Below, piece by piece: positions 36,154-45,845 of a DNA stretch of 64,000 nucleotides. Numbering within the stretch: position 1 is the stretch's first letter; every line of letters starts with the position of its first letter. The notes below the pieces were generated by a model. The model saw only the letters and a list, made by a program, of their open reading frames with translations. It searched no databases and was not told the DNA's origin. A program made the position numbers and the translations under genes. The DNA is from Neobacillus niacini NBRC 15566 (lineage in GTDB: Bacteria; Bacillota; Bacilli; Bacillales; Cytobacillaceae): NCBI RefSeq assembly GCF_001591505.1, contig NZ_BCVA01000012.1, positions 1 to 64,000 on the forward strand, written 5' to 3'.

Positions 36154-38611
36154 AGATGTTGAGCTTGTAGTAATTGAAACATCAGAAATAAGTTTATATA
36201 TCAAGGGAAAACCATTCCACGAGCGCTATCAGAACTTACTATCCTATCGGAAAATAAAAGTAGAAGATCGAATGGATTTTATATATGAGGGTATTGGTAT
36301 TGAAAGTGTTCAACTTTTTGATGTAAATACAGGAATTATGAATTCAAATATAAAACCAAGACCTATCTTTTTTGAAAATGGAATCTATCAACTCGTTGTG
36401 ACATCCAAAAGAGGGAAACAGTTGAAGTTTCACCATGAAAACCCTGGATTAAGAAATGCTATTGGTCTAGTAGGGCATGGATCCAATAAGCTGCTTATGG
36501 GGAATTTACATTTTCCTAATGAGGTAGGATATTCTACCTTTGAAATACTTGAAGGGAAAACACCATTATTAAAAGTAATGCTAGAAATTTTCCCTTCAAA
36601 GCTTGACTACAAAGAGGACTACCAAAGACTCTTAAACGAAGTGAACGAAGAAGTATATAACCTGGCGTATCACTTTGTAAAAAGAACATATTTAGGTGCT
36701 ACTTCGGTTGCTAGTGAAAAACCCTCCTGGACAGAGTTCTACCGTTTACTGGATGTACATTTTGAAAGGTTTATGCAGTCGATCACTCGGATAGAACTAC
36801 AGCCACACCACGCACTGAAAACGACCTATCAAAAGAAGAGAGGGGACCAGCTTGGGAGGATAGATTCAAAAGGTCGTAATTATCTACGAAAAAGACCTAA
36901 TTTATTTCAAGAAGTCGAAAAAGGTATCCTTATTCATGACAAATCTATTATGCCAACACAAGGGTTAAGTATTAAAAAGAGCCTTTCCTTTGACACGTTA
37001 GAAAATCGCTTTGTGAAGTGGATGATGAAAAGACTTATACATAAACTTGAGGGCTTATATAAGCAAATAAATAATAATGGCGGTAAATTTGAAAAGGGAA
37101 ATGAAGATAATTGGTTACTAAATAAAATATCAGGAATGAATAACCAATTACTTGCAAGAATTAGGTCAACTTTTTGGCAAGGAATTGGTGAATTAGACAG
37201 GTCAATAATGAGTTTGGTAATTCAAATGGCACCAGGTTATCGGGATGCATTTCAAATTTACTTAATTGTATCCAGGGGACTAACGTTGAACGGAAAATTT
37301 TATCAAATGTCAGTAAAAGATGTTGCATTACTATATGAATATTGGACTTTCCTAAAGCTTGGACAAATTCTAGCCAAGAAATATAAGGCTGTTTCACAAG
37401 ATATTATTAAAGTGACCCGTGATGGTTTATTTGTAAACTTAGATCAAACAAAGTCTGCAAGCAGAGTTTTTTTACATCCAATCACCGGAGAAAAAATTAT
37501 TCTTTACTACCAAAAAGCTGAAAGGAATTTACCAACGGTATCTCAAAAACCGGACACGATGCTCAGTATTGAAAAAAAAGGGAAGGAGTTTTCTTATAAC
37601 TATATCTTCGATGCCAAGTATCGCCTTGATTATGCAAAAAATCAATTTGTTCCAGGGCCATTGGAAGACGACATTAATACGATGCATCGTTACCGTGATG
37701 CTTTAGTTGTAAAGAGTGGTGGCCCATATGAAAGAGAAGCATTTGGCGCCTATGTCCTATTTCCAGGATTTCATGAGGATGAGTATGAAGCGCATTCCTT
37801 TTACAAAAGTATAAACGAAGTGAATATTGGTGGGCTGCCCTTTTTACCTAACACGACAAGATTGGTTGAACAATTTATAGAAAATCTAATTGAAAAGGGT
37901 CCTGAAGAGATTCAGAAAGAAGGAATATTACCTAAAGGAACAAAAGAAGAGTGGATATCCTCATTAGATGATAAGGTTATGGTCGCAAATGTTAAGAGCC
38001 ACAAGGAATATATCATTTTCAAAAAGAGAGGATTTTTCTCTTTACCAGTTAAACAATTGAAGAAAGGCTGGCAAGAAGCGAAATACATTGGTCTGTATCT
38101 CTCAAAGGAAATCTCAAAAGATTATAACGGAATTTATTACTACAGTGAAATAGAGGAAGTACTTTTTATAAGAGGTAAGCAAATTCCTTATTTACCTTTA
38201 TCTAACGAGAATGAATATGCATATTTCAAGTTAAAACCATGGACTACATTAGGACAAGTCATACGACCAGTACAGTATGGTATTAGTGTATATGTCATGA
38301 CAACAATAAACACATTGATGTACGCTCATGAACTGCCAGAACTTTTTATGAAATCAAAAGAAGAAGTAGCATTATGGAGGATGTTAAGAAGAATTTCTAA
38401 TAATATAGAAGTGCATCTAGACGATATAAACATTGATCAAGCTAGTAATATCACTTACTTAAACCTACGGAATTTGGACATTCATATTGATCACTCGAGA
38501 AACGAACTTGAAATCCAAAATTCAAAAGAAAAAAGAAATTTGGATATTAAACTCTTAGAAGATCAGCCCTCAATGGTATTTAAGGAAATAGTTGGGATGA
38601 TAGAGTATTAA
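36122..38611 (+). CDS. McrC-like DUF2357 nuclease with C-terminal reader-like domain
   Basis: An 829-residue McrC-type partner. The N-terminal part matches the DUF2357 (McrB-binding) region (FYRLLDVHFERFMQSI, LSFDTLENRFVKWMMKRLI, DVALLYEYWTFLKLGQIL). The PD-(D/E)xK nuclease follows: QKPDTMLSI then YIFDAKYRLDYA near 480-500. Unusually, about 200 more residues follow, beginning YIIFKKRGFFSLPVKQL, then AKYIGLYLSKE, YNGIYYYSEIEEVLFIRGKQ and YFKLKPWTTLGQVIRP. This spacing recalls the PUA/EVE-like domain seen on other DUF2357 nucleases and may read modified bases. It starts inside the McrB gene behind AAGGAGG, so the two are coupled. Confidence 0.85.
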   Translation: MALHPFGSVVEDVELVVIETSEISLYIKGKPFHERYQNLLSYRKIKVEDRMDFIYEGIGIESVQLFDVNTGIMNSNIKPRPIFFENGIYQLVVTSKRGKQLKFHHENPGLRNAIGLVGHGSNKLLMGNLHFPNEVGYSTFEILEGKTPLLKVMLEIFPSKLDYKEDYQRLLNEVNEEVYNLAYHFVKRTYLGATSVASEKPSWTEFYRLLDVHFERFMQSITRIELQPHHALKTTYQKKRGDQLGRIDSKGRNYLRKRPNLFQEVEKGILIHDKSIMPTQGLSIKKSLSFDTLENRFVKWMMKRLIHKLEGLYKQINNNGGKFEKGNEDNWLLNKISGMNNQLLARIRSTFWQGIGELDRSIMSLVIQMAPGYRDAFQIYLIVSRGLTLNGKFYQMSVKDVALLYEYWTFLKLGQILAKKYKAVSQDIIKVTRDGLFVNLDQTKSASRVFLHPITGEKIILYYQKAERNLPTVSQKPDTMLSIEKKGKEFSYNYIFDAKYRLDYAKNQFVPGPLEDDINTMHRYRDALVVKSGGPYEREAFGAYVLFPGFHEDEYEAHSFYKSINEVNIGGLPFLPNTTRLVEQFIENLIEKGPEEIQKEGILPKGTKEEWISSLDDKVMVANVKSHKEYIIFKKRGFFSLPVKQLKKGWQEAKYIGLYLSKEISKDYNGIYYYSEIEEVLFIRGKQIPYLPLSNENEYAYFKLKPWTTLGQVIRPVQYGISVYVMTTINTLMYAHELPELFMKSKEEVALWRMLRRISNNIEVHLDDINIDQASNITYLNLRNLDIHIDHSRNELEIQNSKEKRNLDIKLLEDQPSMVFKEIVGMIEY

Positions 38612-38997
38612 CTAACATTAGATCTAATTGCTTTGAGTAAAATACTTACCAAGAATCTAAATATTTATGAAAGGTTGAGTTGAGTACAATAATTATTGGG
38701 GAACATAATAAAAAGCCTGTTCTAACAAACAAGTCCGAGATCCTCGATTATAATTAAATAGAAATGAAAAAATTAATAAATGACATAATGTTTCTTGAAT
38801 AATGGATCTATTATCACTTTGACAGAGAAGGTTATGAATCCCCAAGTTATTAAAACGGGGATTTTTTTATGTTTTTAACTTATGAAGGAAAAATCGTATG
38901 TACTTTCATTATACTACTTGTGAAAAATCCTTCCTAATATCCGTCTTTAATCCTATAATATTTATATTAATAGTTCCTATGCAGGAGATTAAATACC
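38612..38997. other. Spacer between McrBC module 1 and the RecQ module
   Basis: Holds a terminator at 38837 and then AT-rich promoter-like sequence before the RecQ gene. A small open frame at 38898 overlaps the RecQ start in another frame and has no site; not called. Confidence 0.5.
38837..38869 (+). terminator. Terminator of McrBC module 1
   Basis: AATCCCC pairs with GGGGATT around thirteen bases, then TTTTTTA. Confidence 0.8.
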
Positions 38998-41900
38998 ATG
39001 AAAAAATTCACAGCAAACTATTGCCACTCAAATGCAAATTTCATAATTACCAATTTACCGAGCAAACAGATTATAACATCTTATACAAACATTATACATA
39101 TTGTTCAAAATATGATCATGCGTGGAGCTCCTACCATTGCTTCGAAATACTTACGTAGAAAGTTCAAGCTAGAAAGAAACTATTTAGACACTTTAAAAGA
39201 AGTGAAGTTTCTTTCAAAGGAGAACTTAAACTGGACCCAGACTATTAAAGGGGACATTAGTAATAATGATTATCCAGCTGCTCAATTTTATAATCATCTA
39301 ACGGCGATTTTAAATAATTTTGGATTTATAAGAAATTTAGCGATTGCCGAATGTCCTATTTCTGAAATCCTACCTGAAGTAAATCAAGTTTTTAACAAGC
39401 AACAGGTAGATTTTTATATTCCTTTGATTAAAACCGTAATTGAAGTGGATGGGATTGGCCACAGAGATCAAATATATCTTGATAAAAAAAGAGATAAAGC
39501 TTTTCAGCGTGCCGGAATCAATGTGGTGCGCATTAAAACGAAAGAAATTAGAAATAAAAATTATGAAGAATTCAAGGCTAATTTTAGAGAGATTTATTGG
39601 GCAAATAAGGATAAATTTAATCAATATCGCAATTACTTAAATATAAATCCCAAGGAATATGATGTTCAAATTAAATTGACTTCTATAGTAAGATTTCAAG
39701 TTTTTATTCTTGAACTGCTTGATCGAGGTGTAATATCTTTTGATGATACCTCATGGAATTTTAATGTATTTAGTGTTGAAGAGCGAAGTTATTTAGAAAT
39801 TGCTTTAAAGGATTTAGAATTATGGATTAATAATGTTGCTACATTGTTTAATAAAAATATAGTTATTCCCAATATAAAAATATCTGTTTATGAGAAAGAT
39901 TCAATATGTCCAATTAATAATGATTATATCAATATAAAATTTGATTTATTTAAACGCTGGGATGATTGTATTAGAGAACAGAATGTCTATCATATTCGAA
40001 CAGATTTTGATGATGAGGCCAACTATTTTTCTGTCAAAGTTAACGAACCAGTGGTCTATGCCTTAAAGACTAAAACACATCAAAAGGCTTTAGAATTTAT
40101 TCTGGAAAATTTATTCGGTCATGAAAAGTTTAGGGATGGGCAGTTAGAAATTATTATTAATAGTTTAAATGGGGAAGACACAATTGGCTTGTTACCAACT
40201 GGAGGAGGCAAATCTCTTACTTATCAAATATGCGTCATGCTCCAACCAGCGATAAGCTTTGTAGTTGTACCGATCAAATCCTTAATGTTAGACCAAATAA
40301 CCAATATCAATGAAAAAAATTACATAGGGCACGCAAGCTATGTTAATAGCGATATTTCTTCTGAAGAGTCTAGTAAACGTCTTAGAGATTTTGCTGCAGG
40401 CAAGTATTTCTTTTTAATTATTTCACCTGAGCGCTTTCAAATGAGAAAGTTTAGAGAAGAACTGTCATTGGTGAATCGGACGAAAGCGATATCGATGGCT
40501 GTTATTGATGAAGTTCACTGTTTGTCTGAGTGGGGGCATGATTTCAGGACGTCATATTTAGCATTAGCAAATTCGATTATAAAGTTCGCACCTTCTGCTC
40601 GTTTTTTGGCTTTAACTGCTACAGCCTCTTCAAAGGTTTTAAAAGATATTATGACAGAACTGAAGATAACAAGTAATAATGTAATTACCATTCCGAAATT
40701 CACACGTGAAGAATTAGAATTTGCTATTGTTAAAGTAAATCCAAAGGAAAAACAAGAGTATTTATATGAATATTTACGTAATGCTAGCAACAAGCGTTTT
40801 AAAGGTTCTAAGAATGAAAAAGGTGCTACTCTAGTATTTACATCTATCGTTAATGGCCAGAGTGGATGTTTTCAGTTAAGCCACTCTATTCATGATAGTA
40901 CAGGATTAACAACTGGGTTTTATTCGGGGAGTGCACCTAAAGCATGGGATAATAATTCTTTCTCCAAATATAAGGATCAAATTCAAAAGTCTTTTATGGA
41001 TGATGAAATCGATGTATTAGTTGCAACAAAAGCTTTTGGAATGGGAATCGATAAGGGAAATATTCGACAAACAATTCACTATGGTATACCTGGCTCTTTA
41101 GAATCCTTTTATCAGGAAGCAGGTCGTGCTGGACGAGACAAAGTCAAATCGAATTGTCTTATCTTATACAGCCCCGATCAATTAAGTGAATATCAAAACC
41201 TGGCCATCTTTGGAATGAATACCGATTTAACCTCCTTAAATCAAGAAAAGAAAAAGATGACTGGTGATTTAAATACATTATTATTCTTTTTAACTAACAA
41301 TTTAAAAGATATAAAAGAAGAAGTTGAAGAAATTTATTCATTTTATCAATACAACTTCACTACTGATAAGCTAGATGTTGTCATTAATTTTAGTAATGAT
41401 AAGGATAGAGAACGAGGAGAAAAATCTGTATATCGTTTAGCCTTATTGGGTATAGTTGAGGATTGGACAATAAATTGGAAAAGTAGGGAGATTGAGGTAG
41501 AATTGGCTGATTGGTCTGAGCAGAAAGTGGTCAATACCTTAACTAATCATATTAAAAAATACGATTACACCTTTACATTGGATCAAAATGAGAAGTCATC
41601 GGACCAATATTTTGACTTAATCAATCATTTTCATAAAAGTAGCGATCCCTTTATAAAAAGAGTCCTTTTCGTGTTATTAAAATGGTATAACGATAATGTT
41701 ATCTATTCGAGGAAACGTTCGATGTTATTAATGAAACAATATGCAGACGACTTTACAGATAGTAAATCATTGCAACAAAAAATGGAGGTCTATTTTAAGC
41801 GTAACGATGATGTATATTTCCTCGAGCAGATTGTTGCAAAGAAAGATAGACTGAGGGATTGGTTCAAAATCTTCTATGTACAGGAAGAAGGTAAGGACCA

Positions 41901-42324
41901 ACAACTGCGTGCCATAAGTACGTTAAAAAGCTTAAAGATTACAATTAGTCGTTTCTTAGAAAGTTATAATAATGATATAGGTCTTAACTTGATAAGTGGA
42001 ATGACTAGTCTTGCTGAAGGTGAATTTGATTCAATTGATGGCAGGGAAAGGTTGTCGTTAGCGATTCGTGAAATTGCCAACTTGGATTCAGAGGTCCGTA
42101 TAGAGATTCTTGGATCTATTTTAGAAACATCTGATGTCTTCTTAAATGTCGATCAGAGAGGCCAATTAAGTGAAGTTTTAATTTCAAACGGCTTTGATTT
42201 GATGGAGGATTTAAAACAAATATATTCAAACTTTGAAGATAAATACAGTTACGGAAGTATGATAAAAACACTGCATTCAACAATTAGAGAGAAATCTTAT
42301 GGAGGTTACCCATGGGAAGTATAG
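38998..42324 (+). CDS. RecQ-family helicase with N-terminal PD-(D/E)xK nuclease
   Basis: An 1108-residue fusion. After about 130 residues of unknown type there is a Vsr/DUF559-like nuclease domain: DFYIPLIKTVIEVDGIGHRD, then RDKAFQRAGINVVRIKTKEI (about 137-185), with the E-V-D-G-x-x-H core. A spacer of about 190 residues follows. The RecQ core then begins: LLPTGGGKSLTYQ (motif I, about 398), MAVIDEVHCLSEWGHDFRTS (DEVH, about 501), LTATASSKVL, and AFGMGIDKGNIRQTIHYGIP with YQEAGRAGRD (about 680-715). The last 350 residues are helical; the usual RecQ zinc cysteines and HRDC domain are not apparent. GGAG precedes the ATG. It overlaps the next gene by 13 bases. Confidence 0.85.
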   Translation: MKKFTANYCHSNANFIITNLPSKQIITSYTNIIHIVQNMIMRGAPTIASKYLRRKFKLERNYLDTLKEVKFLSKENLNWTQTIKGDISNNDYPAAQFYNHLTAILNNFGFIRNLAIAECPISEILPEVNQVFNKQQVDFYIPLIKTVIEVDGIGHRDQIYLDKKRDKAFQRAGINVVRIKTKEIRNKNYEEFKANFREIYWANKDKFNQYRNYLNINPKEYDVQIKLTSIVRFQVFILELLDRGVISFDDTSWNFNVFSVEERSYLEIALKDLELWINNVATLFNKNIVIPNIKISVYEKDSICPINNDYINIKFDLFKRWDDCIREQNVYHIRTDFDDEANYFSVKVNEPVVYALKTKTHQKALEFILENLFGHEKFRDGQLEIIINSLNGEDTIGLLPTGGGKSLTYQICVMLQPAISFVVVPIKSLMLDQITNINEKNYIGHASYVNSDISSEESSKRLRDFAAGKYFFLIISPERFQMRKFREELSLVNRTKAISMAVIDEVHCLSEWGHDFRTSYLALANSIIKFAPSARFLALTATASSKVLKDIMTELKITSNNVITIPKFTREELEFAIVKVNPKEKQEYLYEYLRNASNKRFKGSKNEKGATLVFTSIVNGQSGCFQLSHSIHDSTGLTTGFYSGSAPKAWDNNSFSKYKDQIQKSFMDDEIDVLVATKAFGMGIDKGNIRQTIHYGIPGSLESFYQEAGRAGRDKVKSNCLILYSPDQLSEYQNLAIFGMNTDLTSLNQEKKKMTGDLNTLLFFLTNNLKDIKEEVEEIYSFYQYNFTTDKLDVVINFSNDKDRERGEKSVYRLALLGIVEDWTINWKSREIEVELADWSEQKVVNTLTNHIKKYDYTFTLDQNEKSSDQYFDLINHFHKSSDPFIKRVLFVLLKWYNDNVIYSRKRSMLLMKQYADDFTDSKSLQQKMEVYFKRNDDVYFLEQIVAKKDRLRDWFKIFYVQEEGKDQQLRAISTLKSLKITISRFLESYNNDIGLNLISGMTSLAEGEFDSIDGRERLSLAIREIANLDSEVRIEILGSILETSDVFLNVDQRGQLSEVLISNGFDLMEDLKQIYSNFEDKYSYGSMIKTLHSTIREKSYGGYPWEV

Positions 42325-42830
42325 AACAAATTGATCAACTTGAAACATATATTAATGACCTAGGTGAAGAAATAGGCAAGGTAAAAAAAGCTTCGGATTA
42401 TCTGAAATTAATTGAACAATTTCAAGATGAAATTTCAAAAACATCTATATCATTGACCCAGTCCAAAAATCAGCTTAAGCTGTATCAAGAGATTATGGAG
42501 AGTAAACTTGAGTTATTTCAAACCACTTTTAAAAATATAGAAGCTAAACAGCAGTCACTTGAACATGCACAATCTAATATCAATACTAATTTAATTGTCT
42601 TGAAGGATCAGCAAGAAAAAACAGAGAAGGGGACAATTTCTTCCTTCCAGGAAATTAACAAATTGGTCAATCAAAACCAAGTTGCGCTCATTAGCGAGAT
42701 AAATCGTATACACGAAGAACAGAAGGTACAATTTAATGGAATAATTAGGGTTAATAAAATGTTTTTTGCGTTAAATTCTGTGTTTTTTTTCTCTATCTTG
42801 GGTATTTTAGTTTACCTAATTATAAAGTGA
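42312..42830 (+). CDS. Coiled-coil tail-anchored membrane protein
   Basis: A 172-residue protein that is almost entirely coiled coil (residues 5-140, heptad-rich: LETYINDLGEEIGKVKKASD, LFQTTFKNIEAKQQSLEHAQ) and ends in a single membrane helix (about 147-170, NSVFFFSILGILVYLII). It should be anchored by its tail with the coil in the cytoplasm. It starts inside the RecQ-nuclease gene behind GGAGG, so it is translated with it. No family is recognised. In defence operons such proteins often bring a complex to the membrane or act as the membrane effector; here that is inference from context. Confidence 0.8.
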   Translation: MGSIEQIDQLETYINDLGEEIGKVKKASDYLKLIEQFQDEISKTSISLTQSKNQLKLYQEIMESKLELFQTTFKNIEAKQQSLEHAQSNINTNLIVLKDQQEKTEKGTISSFQEINKLVNQNQVALISEINRIHEEQKVQFNGIIRVNKMFFALNSVFFFSILGILVYLIIK

Positions 42831-43045
42831 AATTACCTCATTATTAATATTTCACTAAAACTCTATTTACTAATCTATCAAAAAGTTTCAAATCAGTAAT
42901 AGTTTATTGGTGCAAGGGATTATAGATGTACTGATTTTGGACAAGTAGTCCGAAAGTTGATTAGTGAGCAGAAAATTTTTATTATAATCCTCCTGATCAT
43001 AACAATAATCAGTACGTATAGAAAATCTTTCTAATATAAAAAAGT

Positions 43046-43078
43046 AAATCCCCAAACCATTACCGGTTTGGGGATTTT
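43046..43078. terminator. Bidirectional terminator between convergent genes
   Basis: Perfect 13-bp stem AAATCCCCAAACC / GGTTTGGGGATTT with a six-base loop, with A- and T-runs on both sides. It ends both the RecQ module and the minus-strand gene at 43103. Confidence 0.88.
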
Positions 43079-43102
43079 CAAAAAGGAACTTTTTTATACT
43101 TA

Positions 43103-43483
43103 TTAATGCCTTTTTAAAACTCCCTTTTTCACCAGGTTAATAAGCGTTCCCTTATTTTTATAACGATTGTAAACAATTAATCTATTTAAATCTTTTTCAG
43201 TTAAATCTGATGGATTGATAGCCAGCTCAAATTCTTCTTTAACTTTTTCAAGTAATGAAAGTGCATATTCGATTTGCTTTGCTGATAAAGTTTGATCTTT
43301 ATCCTGGCTAGAACCCCTTTGCTGGTTCACTTGTTCGGTTAGTGTGTTCTCTAATGCTGCAGCATGTTCTTTTAGCTTTGCATCTACTAAAGCCTCCACT
43401 TCTGCCTGGCTAATTGAATGTGTATGAGGAGTACTAGAAGGTTGAGTTGTTTTTAATAGTTTATTAATGAGTCCTTTAAGCAT
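43103..43483 (-). CDS. Small helical protein, unknown
   Basis: A 126-residue protein and one of only two minus-strand genes in the island. The middle is acidic coiled coil (ALVDAKLKEHAAALENTLTE), and the C-terminal 60 residues look like a compact domain (LSAKQIEYALSLLEKVKEEF, then LTEKDLNRLIVYNRYKNKGT). No signal peptide or membrane helix. GGAGTG precedes the ATG. I do not recognise it; the C-terminal part looks conserved enough to be a nucleic-acid- or protein-binding helix bundle. It shares a bidirectional terminator with the RecQ module. Confidence 0.6.
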   Translation of the reverse strand: MLKGLINKLLKTTQPSSTPHTHSISQAEVEALVDAKLKEHAAALENTLTEQVNQQRGSSQDKDQTLSAKQIEYALSLLEKVKEEFELAINPSDLTEKDLNRLIVYNRYKNKGTLINLVKKGVLKRH

Positions 43484-43886
43484 TTTTTCACTCCGCTCTC
43501 TGTGATACTAAATATTTATGTAACTGGTCTAATTTTCCTATATTACTATTAATAGAAGAATGTTAATCAAAATACAATACTATTTTGGGAAATTTGATAG
43601 TTTTTGGTAGAAAACAGTCAAATAAACGCGAAATTATATTCTAAAATAAGAAAATATTTGTTTACCAATTGTTTATTGCAAAATAAAGGGAAGTTAGGGG
43701 TACAGTAGTAAAAATGGTTCATATCAGAATTTCTATATATTATTGATAGGCTCTTTCCTATTTGGAAAAGAGCTTTTTTTCTTGATAAATCACTTTTGAA
43801 TTTACAAGATTTATTGGAGATCATTCCTATTTATTGTAGAATTTACTTAATAATATATATTAGGTAGTTAAGAAAGGATTTTTTTT
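43484..43886. other. Divergent spacer before the EVE-McrB operon
   Basis: AT-rich. Contains promoter-like sequence for the minus-strand gene and a terminator-like hairpin in the presumed leader of the McrB gene (43750). No gene seen. Confidence 0.45.
43750..43782 (+). terminator. Terminator-like hairpin upstream of EVE-McrB
   Basis: GCTCTTTCC pairs with GGAAAAGAGC (one bulge), followed by seven T, about 100 bases before the start codon and with no gene of the same strand before it. It may be a leftover terminator or a leader attenuator. Confidence 0.55.
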
Positions 43887-45845
43887 ATGACAATACCAAG
43901 AAATTTTAACTCGTCTAAAAATAACGATTTAGAAAAACTAGTAGGGAAGAAAAATATTTTTAATACCATGAATGAAGCAAATTGGGCATTTGATTTTATT
44001 CATGATATGGTGACTCAACTTGGTATAAAGGGACCAGGAGATGAAAGACTTGCGATAACTTATCGTAGAGATCGTAAAGCAATCCATGTTAATTTTTGCA
44101 GTTGGTTGTTGTTATCTTTTTCCAAAGACGAGCAAAATCAACCGTCCATGTATCTTCCCTTAACTGAGTCCAGTGAACTTAACAACTATAAAGCCTATAA
44201 TCCTTTTGCAAAGGGGATTGAAAAGAGAAGAATAAAACTTTATTGCCTGCCGTTTGAAGACGTTCAGCAGCTTCCAAATTCAATGGAAGAAAATTATGAA
44301 GACACCATTCAATACATAAGAAATATTTTTGAAACGCAGAAGAGGTCTCAATACCGTATACATAATCAGATTAACTTAGAACAAGCCATTTTTTATCAGG
44401 TAGCAAGAGAGGGACTTTTATTGAACGGTTTAGATCTTGGAAACATTGATGAAGATATTCGATATTTTTGGTTAACGTCCAATCCTTCCATTTGGGATGT
44501 AAGCAAAATAAAGAACGGTGAGACGGTTTTTTATACGGCCTATAACGAAAAGCGCAACAAGAGAAGGGTCTTCAAAGCATTTGAATCTGCACAGCCAAAA
44601 GATAAAATCCTATTTTATGAATCCACTCCTCGAAAGGAAATTGTAGCATTAGGAGAGGTTGTCGAAGGATTGCACACAGAATCTCATGACGGCTTTGACG
44701 AACCGGTCGAAGGTGTTTCCTTCCGTTATATCCGGGATGTAGAACCTATCTCTTGGAGCCGAATTCTTGATGTAGAGGAGCTAGAGGACTCTTCTCCGAT
44801 TAAAAATGGTGCCCAAGGTAGTTTATTTGAGCTGTCTAAGGAAGAATTCGAGGCAATCCTAGCAATAGAGGATACAGAAATAATAGAACAACATGAAGAA
44901 TTACCTGAAATTGATTTCACTAAAACGATTACAATTAAAAATCTGCATTTTGAAGATTTAGAAATCATTATTAAACAAGCACAAACTGCACTTAAGAATG
45001 GAAAAAATATCATTTTAACTGGACCACCTGGAACTGGTAAGTCAAAACTAGCAAAGGAAATTTGCCGCAGCTTTGATGTGAAGTATCAAATGACGACTGC
45101 TACCTCGGATTGGTCTACCTATGAAACCATTGGTGGCTATCGTCCAGAAGCAGATGGAACGTTGTCGTTTAAGCCAGGATTGTTTTTATCCTGCTTCAAA
45201 CATCCAACTACCTATCAATCTCAAAATGAATGGCTGATTATAGATGAAATGAATCGTGCCGATATCGATAAAGCGTTTGGTTCTTTGTTTTCAGCATTAA
45301 CTGGTGATGCGGTTACCCTTCCTTTTACAGCTGAAAGCGGGGAACAAGTAGTGATTCATCCTCAAACGGACGAGGGTAGCTCTGCCGTAAATGATTTCGA
45401 ATATGTGATTCCGCAAGATTGGCGATTAATAGGGACAATGAATACCTTTGATAAAGCAACGCTGTATGAAATGAGCTATGCCTTTATGAGACGTTTTGCA
45501 TTTATTCCAGTTGGTGTACCTAAAAATATATCAGAGGGACTAGTTGAATCGTATCTATCTCATTGGGGGATTTACCAGTACAGCTTTACTCGTCCTTTAG
45601 CACAATTATGGAAGCTCATTAACGAATACAGACAAATTGGGCCAGCGATTGTTGAAGACCTTGCCATGTACACAGAAGAAGATGGAGACTTTACTTCTGC
45701 CATTATCTTATACGTCATGCCGCAGTTTGAGGGATTATTGGATCACAAAATACTAGAATTTATCCATCGAGTTGGTGAAATGAAAGAAATAGATGTTGAC
45801 CGGCTGCTGAATTTCGCCTATGACTTTTTCCAGATAAAGGAGTAA
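43887..45845 (+). CDS. McrB-type AAA+ protein with EVE domain, module 2
   Basis: A 652-residue modified-DNA sensor. Residues 1-185 are a DNA-binding-like N-terminal part (LGIKGPGDERLAITYRRDRK). An EVE (PUA-like) domain follows at about 192-300: YFWLTSNPSIWDVSKIKNGE, then FYESTPRKEIVALGEVVEG. EVE domains on McrB read modified cytosines. The AAA+ motor has LTGPPGTGKSKLAKEI (Walker A, about 378-390), NEWLIIDEMNRADIDKAFG (Walker B, about 448), and GTMNTFDKATLYEMSYAFMR with an arginine finger. The partner gene starts right after the stop codon. This motor is of a different subgroup from the other two McrB proteins of the island. Confidence 0.88.
   Translation: MTIPRNFNSSKNNDLEKLVGKKNIFNTMNEANWAFDFIHDMVTQLGIKGPGDERLAITYRRDRKAIHVNFCSWLLLSFSKDEQNQPSMYLPLTESSELNNYKAYNPFAKGIEKRRIKLYCLPFEDVQQLPNSMEENYEDTIQYIRNIFETQKRSQYRIHNQINLEQAIFYQVAREGLLLNGLDLGNIDEDIRYFWLTSNPSIWDVSKIKNGETVFYTAYNEKRNKRRVFKAFESAQPKDKILFYESTPRKEIVALGEVVEGLHTESHDGFDEPVEGVSFRYIRDVEPISWSRILDVEELEDSSPIKNGAQGSLFELSKEEFEAILAIEDTEIIEQHEELPEIDFTKTITIKNLHFEDLEIIIKQAQTALKNGKNIILTGPPGTGKSKLAKEICRSFDVKYQMTTATSDWSTYETIGGYRPEADGTLSFKPGLFLSCFKHPTTYQSQNEWLIIDEMNRADIDKAFGSLFSALTGDAVTLPFTAESGEQVVIHPQTDEGSSAVNDFEYVIPQDWRLIGTMNTFDKATLYEMSYAFMRRFAFIPVGVPKNISEGLVESYLSHWGIYQYSFTRPLAQLWKLINEYRQIGPAIVEDLAMYTEEDGDFTSAIILYVMPQFEGLLDHKILEFIHRVGEMKEIDVDRLLNFAYDFFQIKE

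Noticed and set aside
26048..42830. Calling the block DISARM or Zorya.
   Set aside because: DISARM needs separate DrmA, DrmB, a methyltransferase and DrmC; no methyltransferase is present. No ZorA/ZorB motor genes are seen; the small coiled-coil protein has only one membrane helix.
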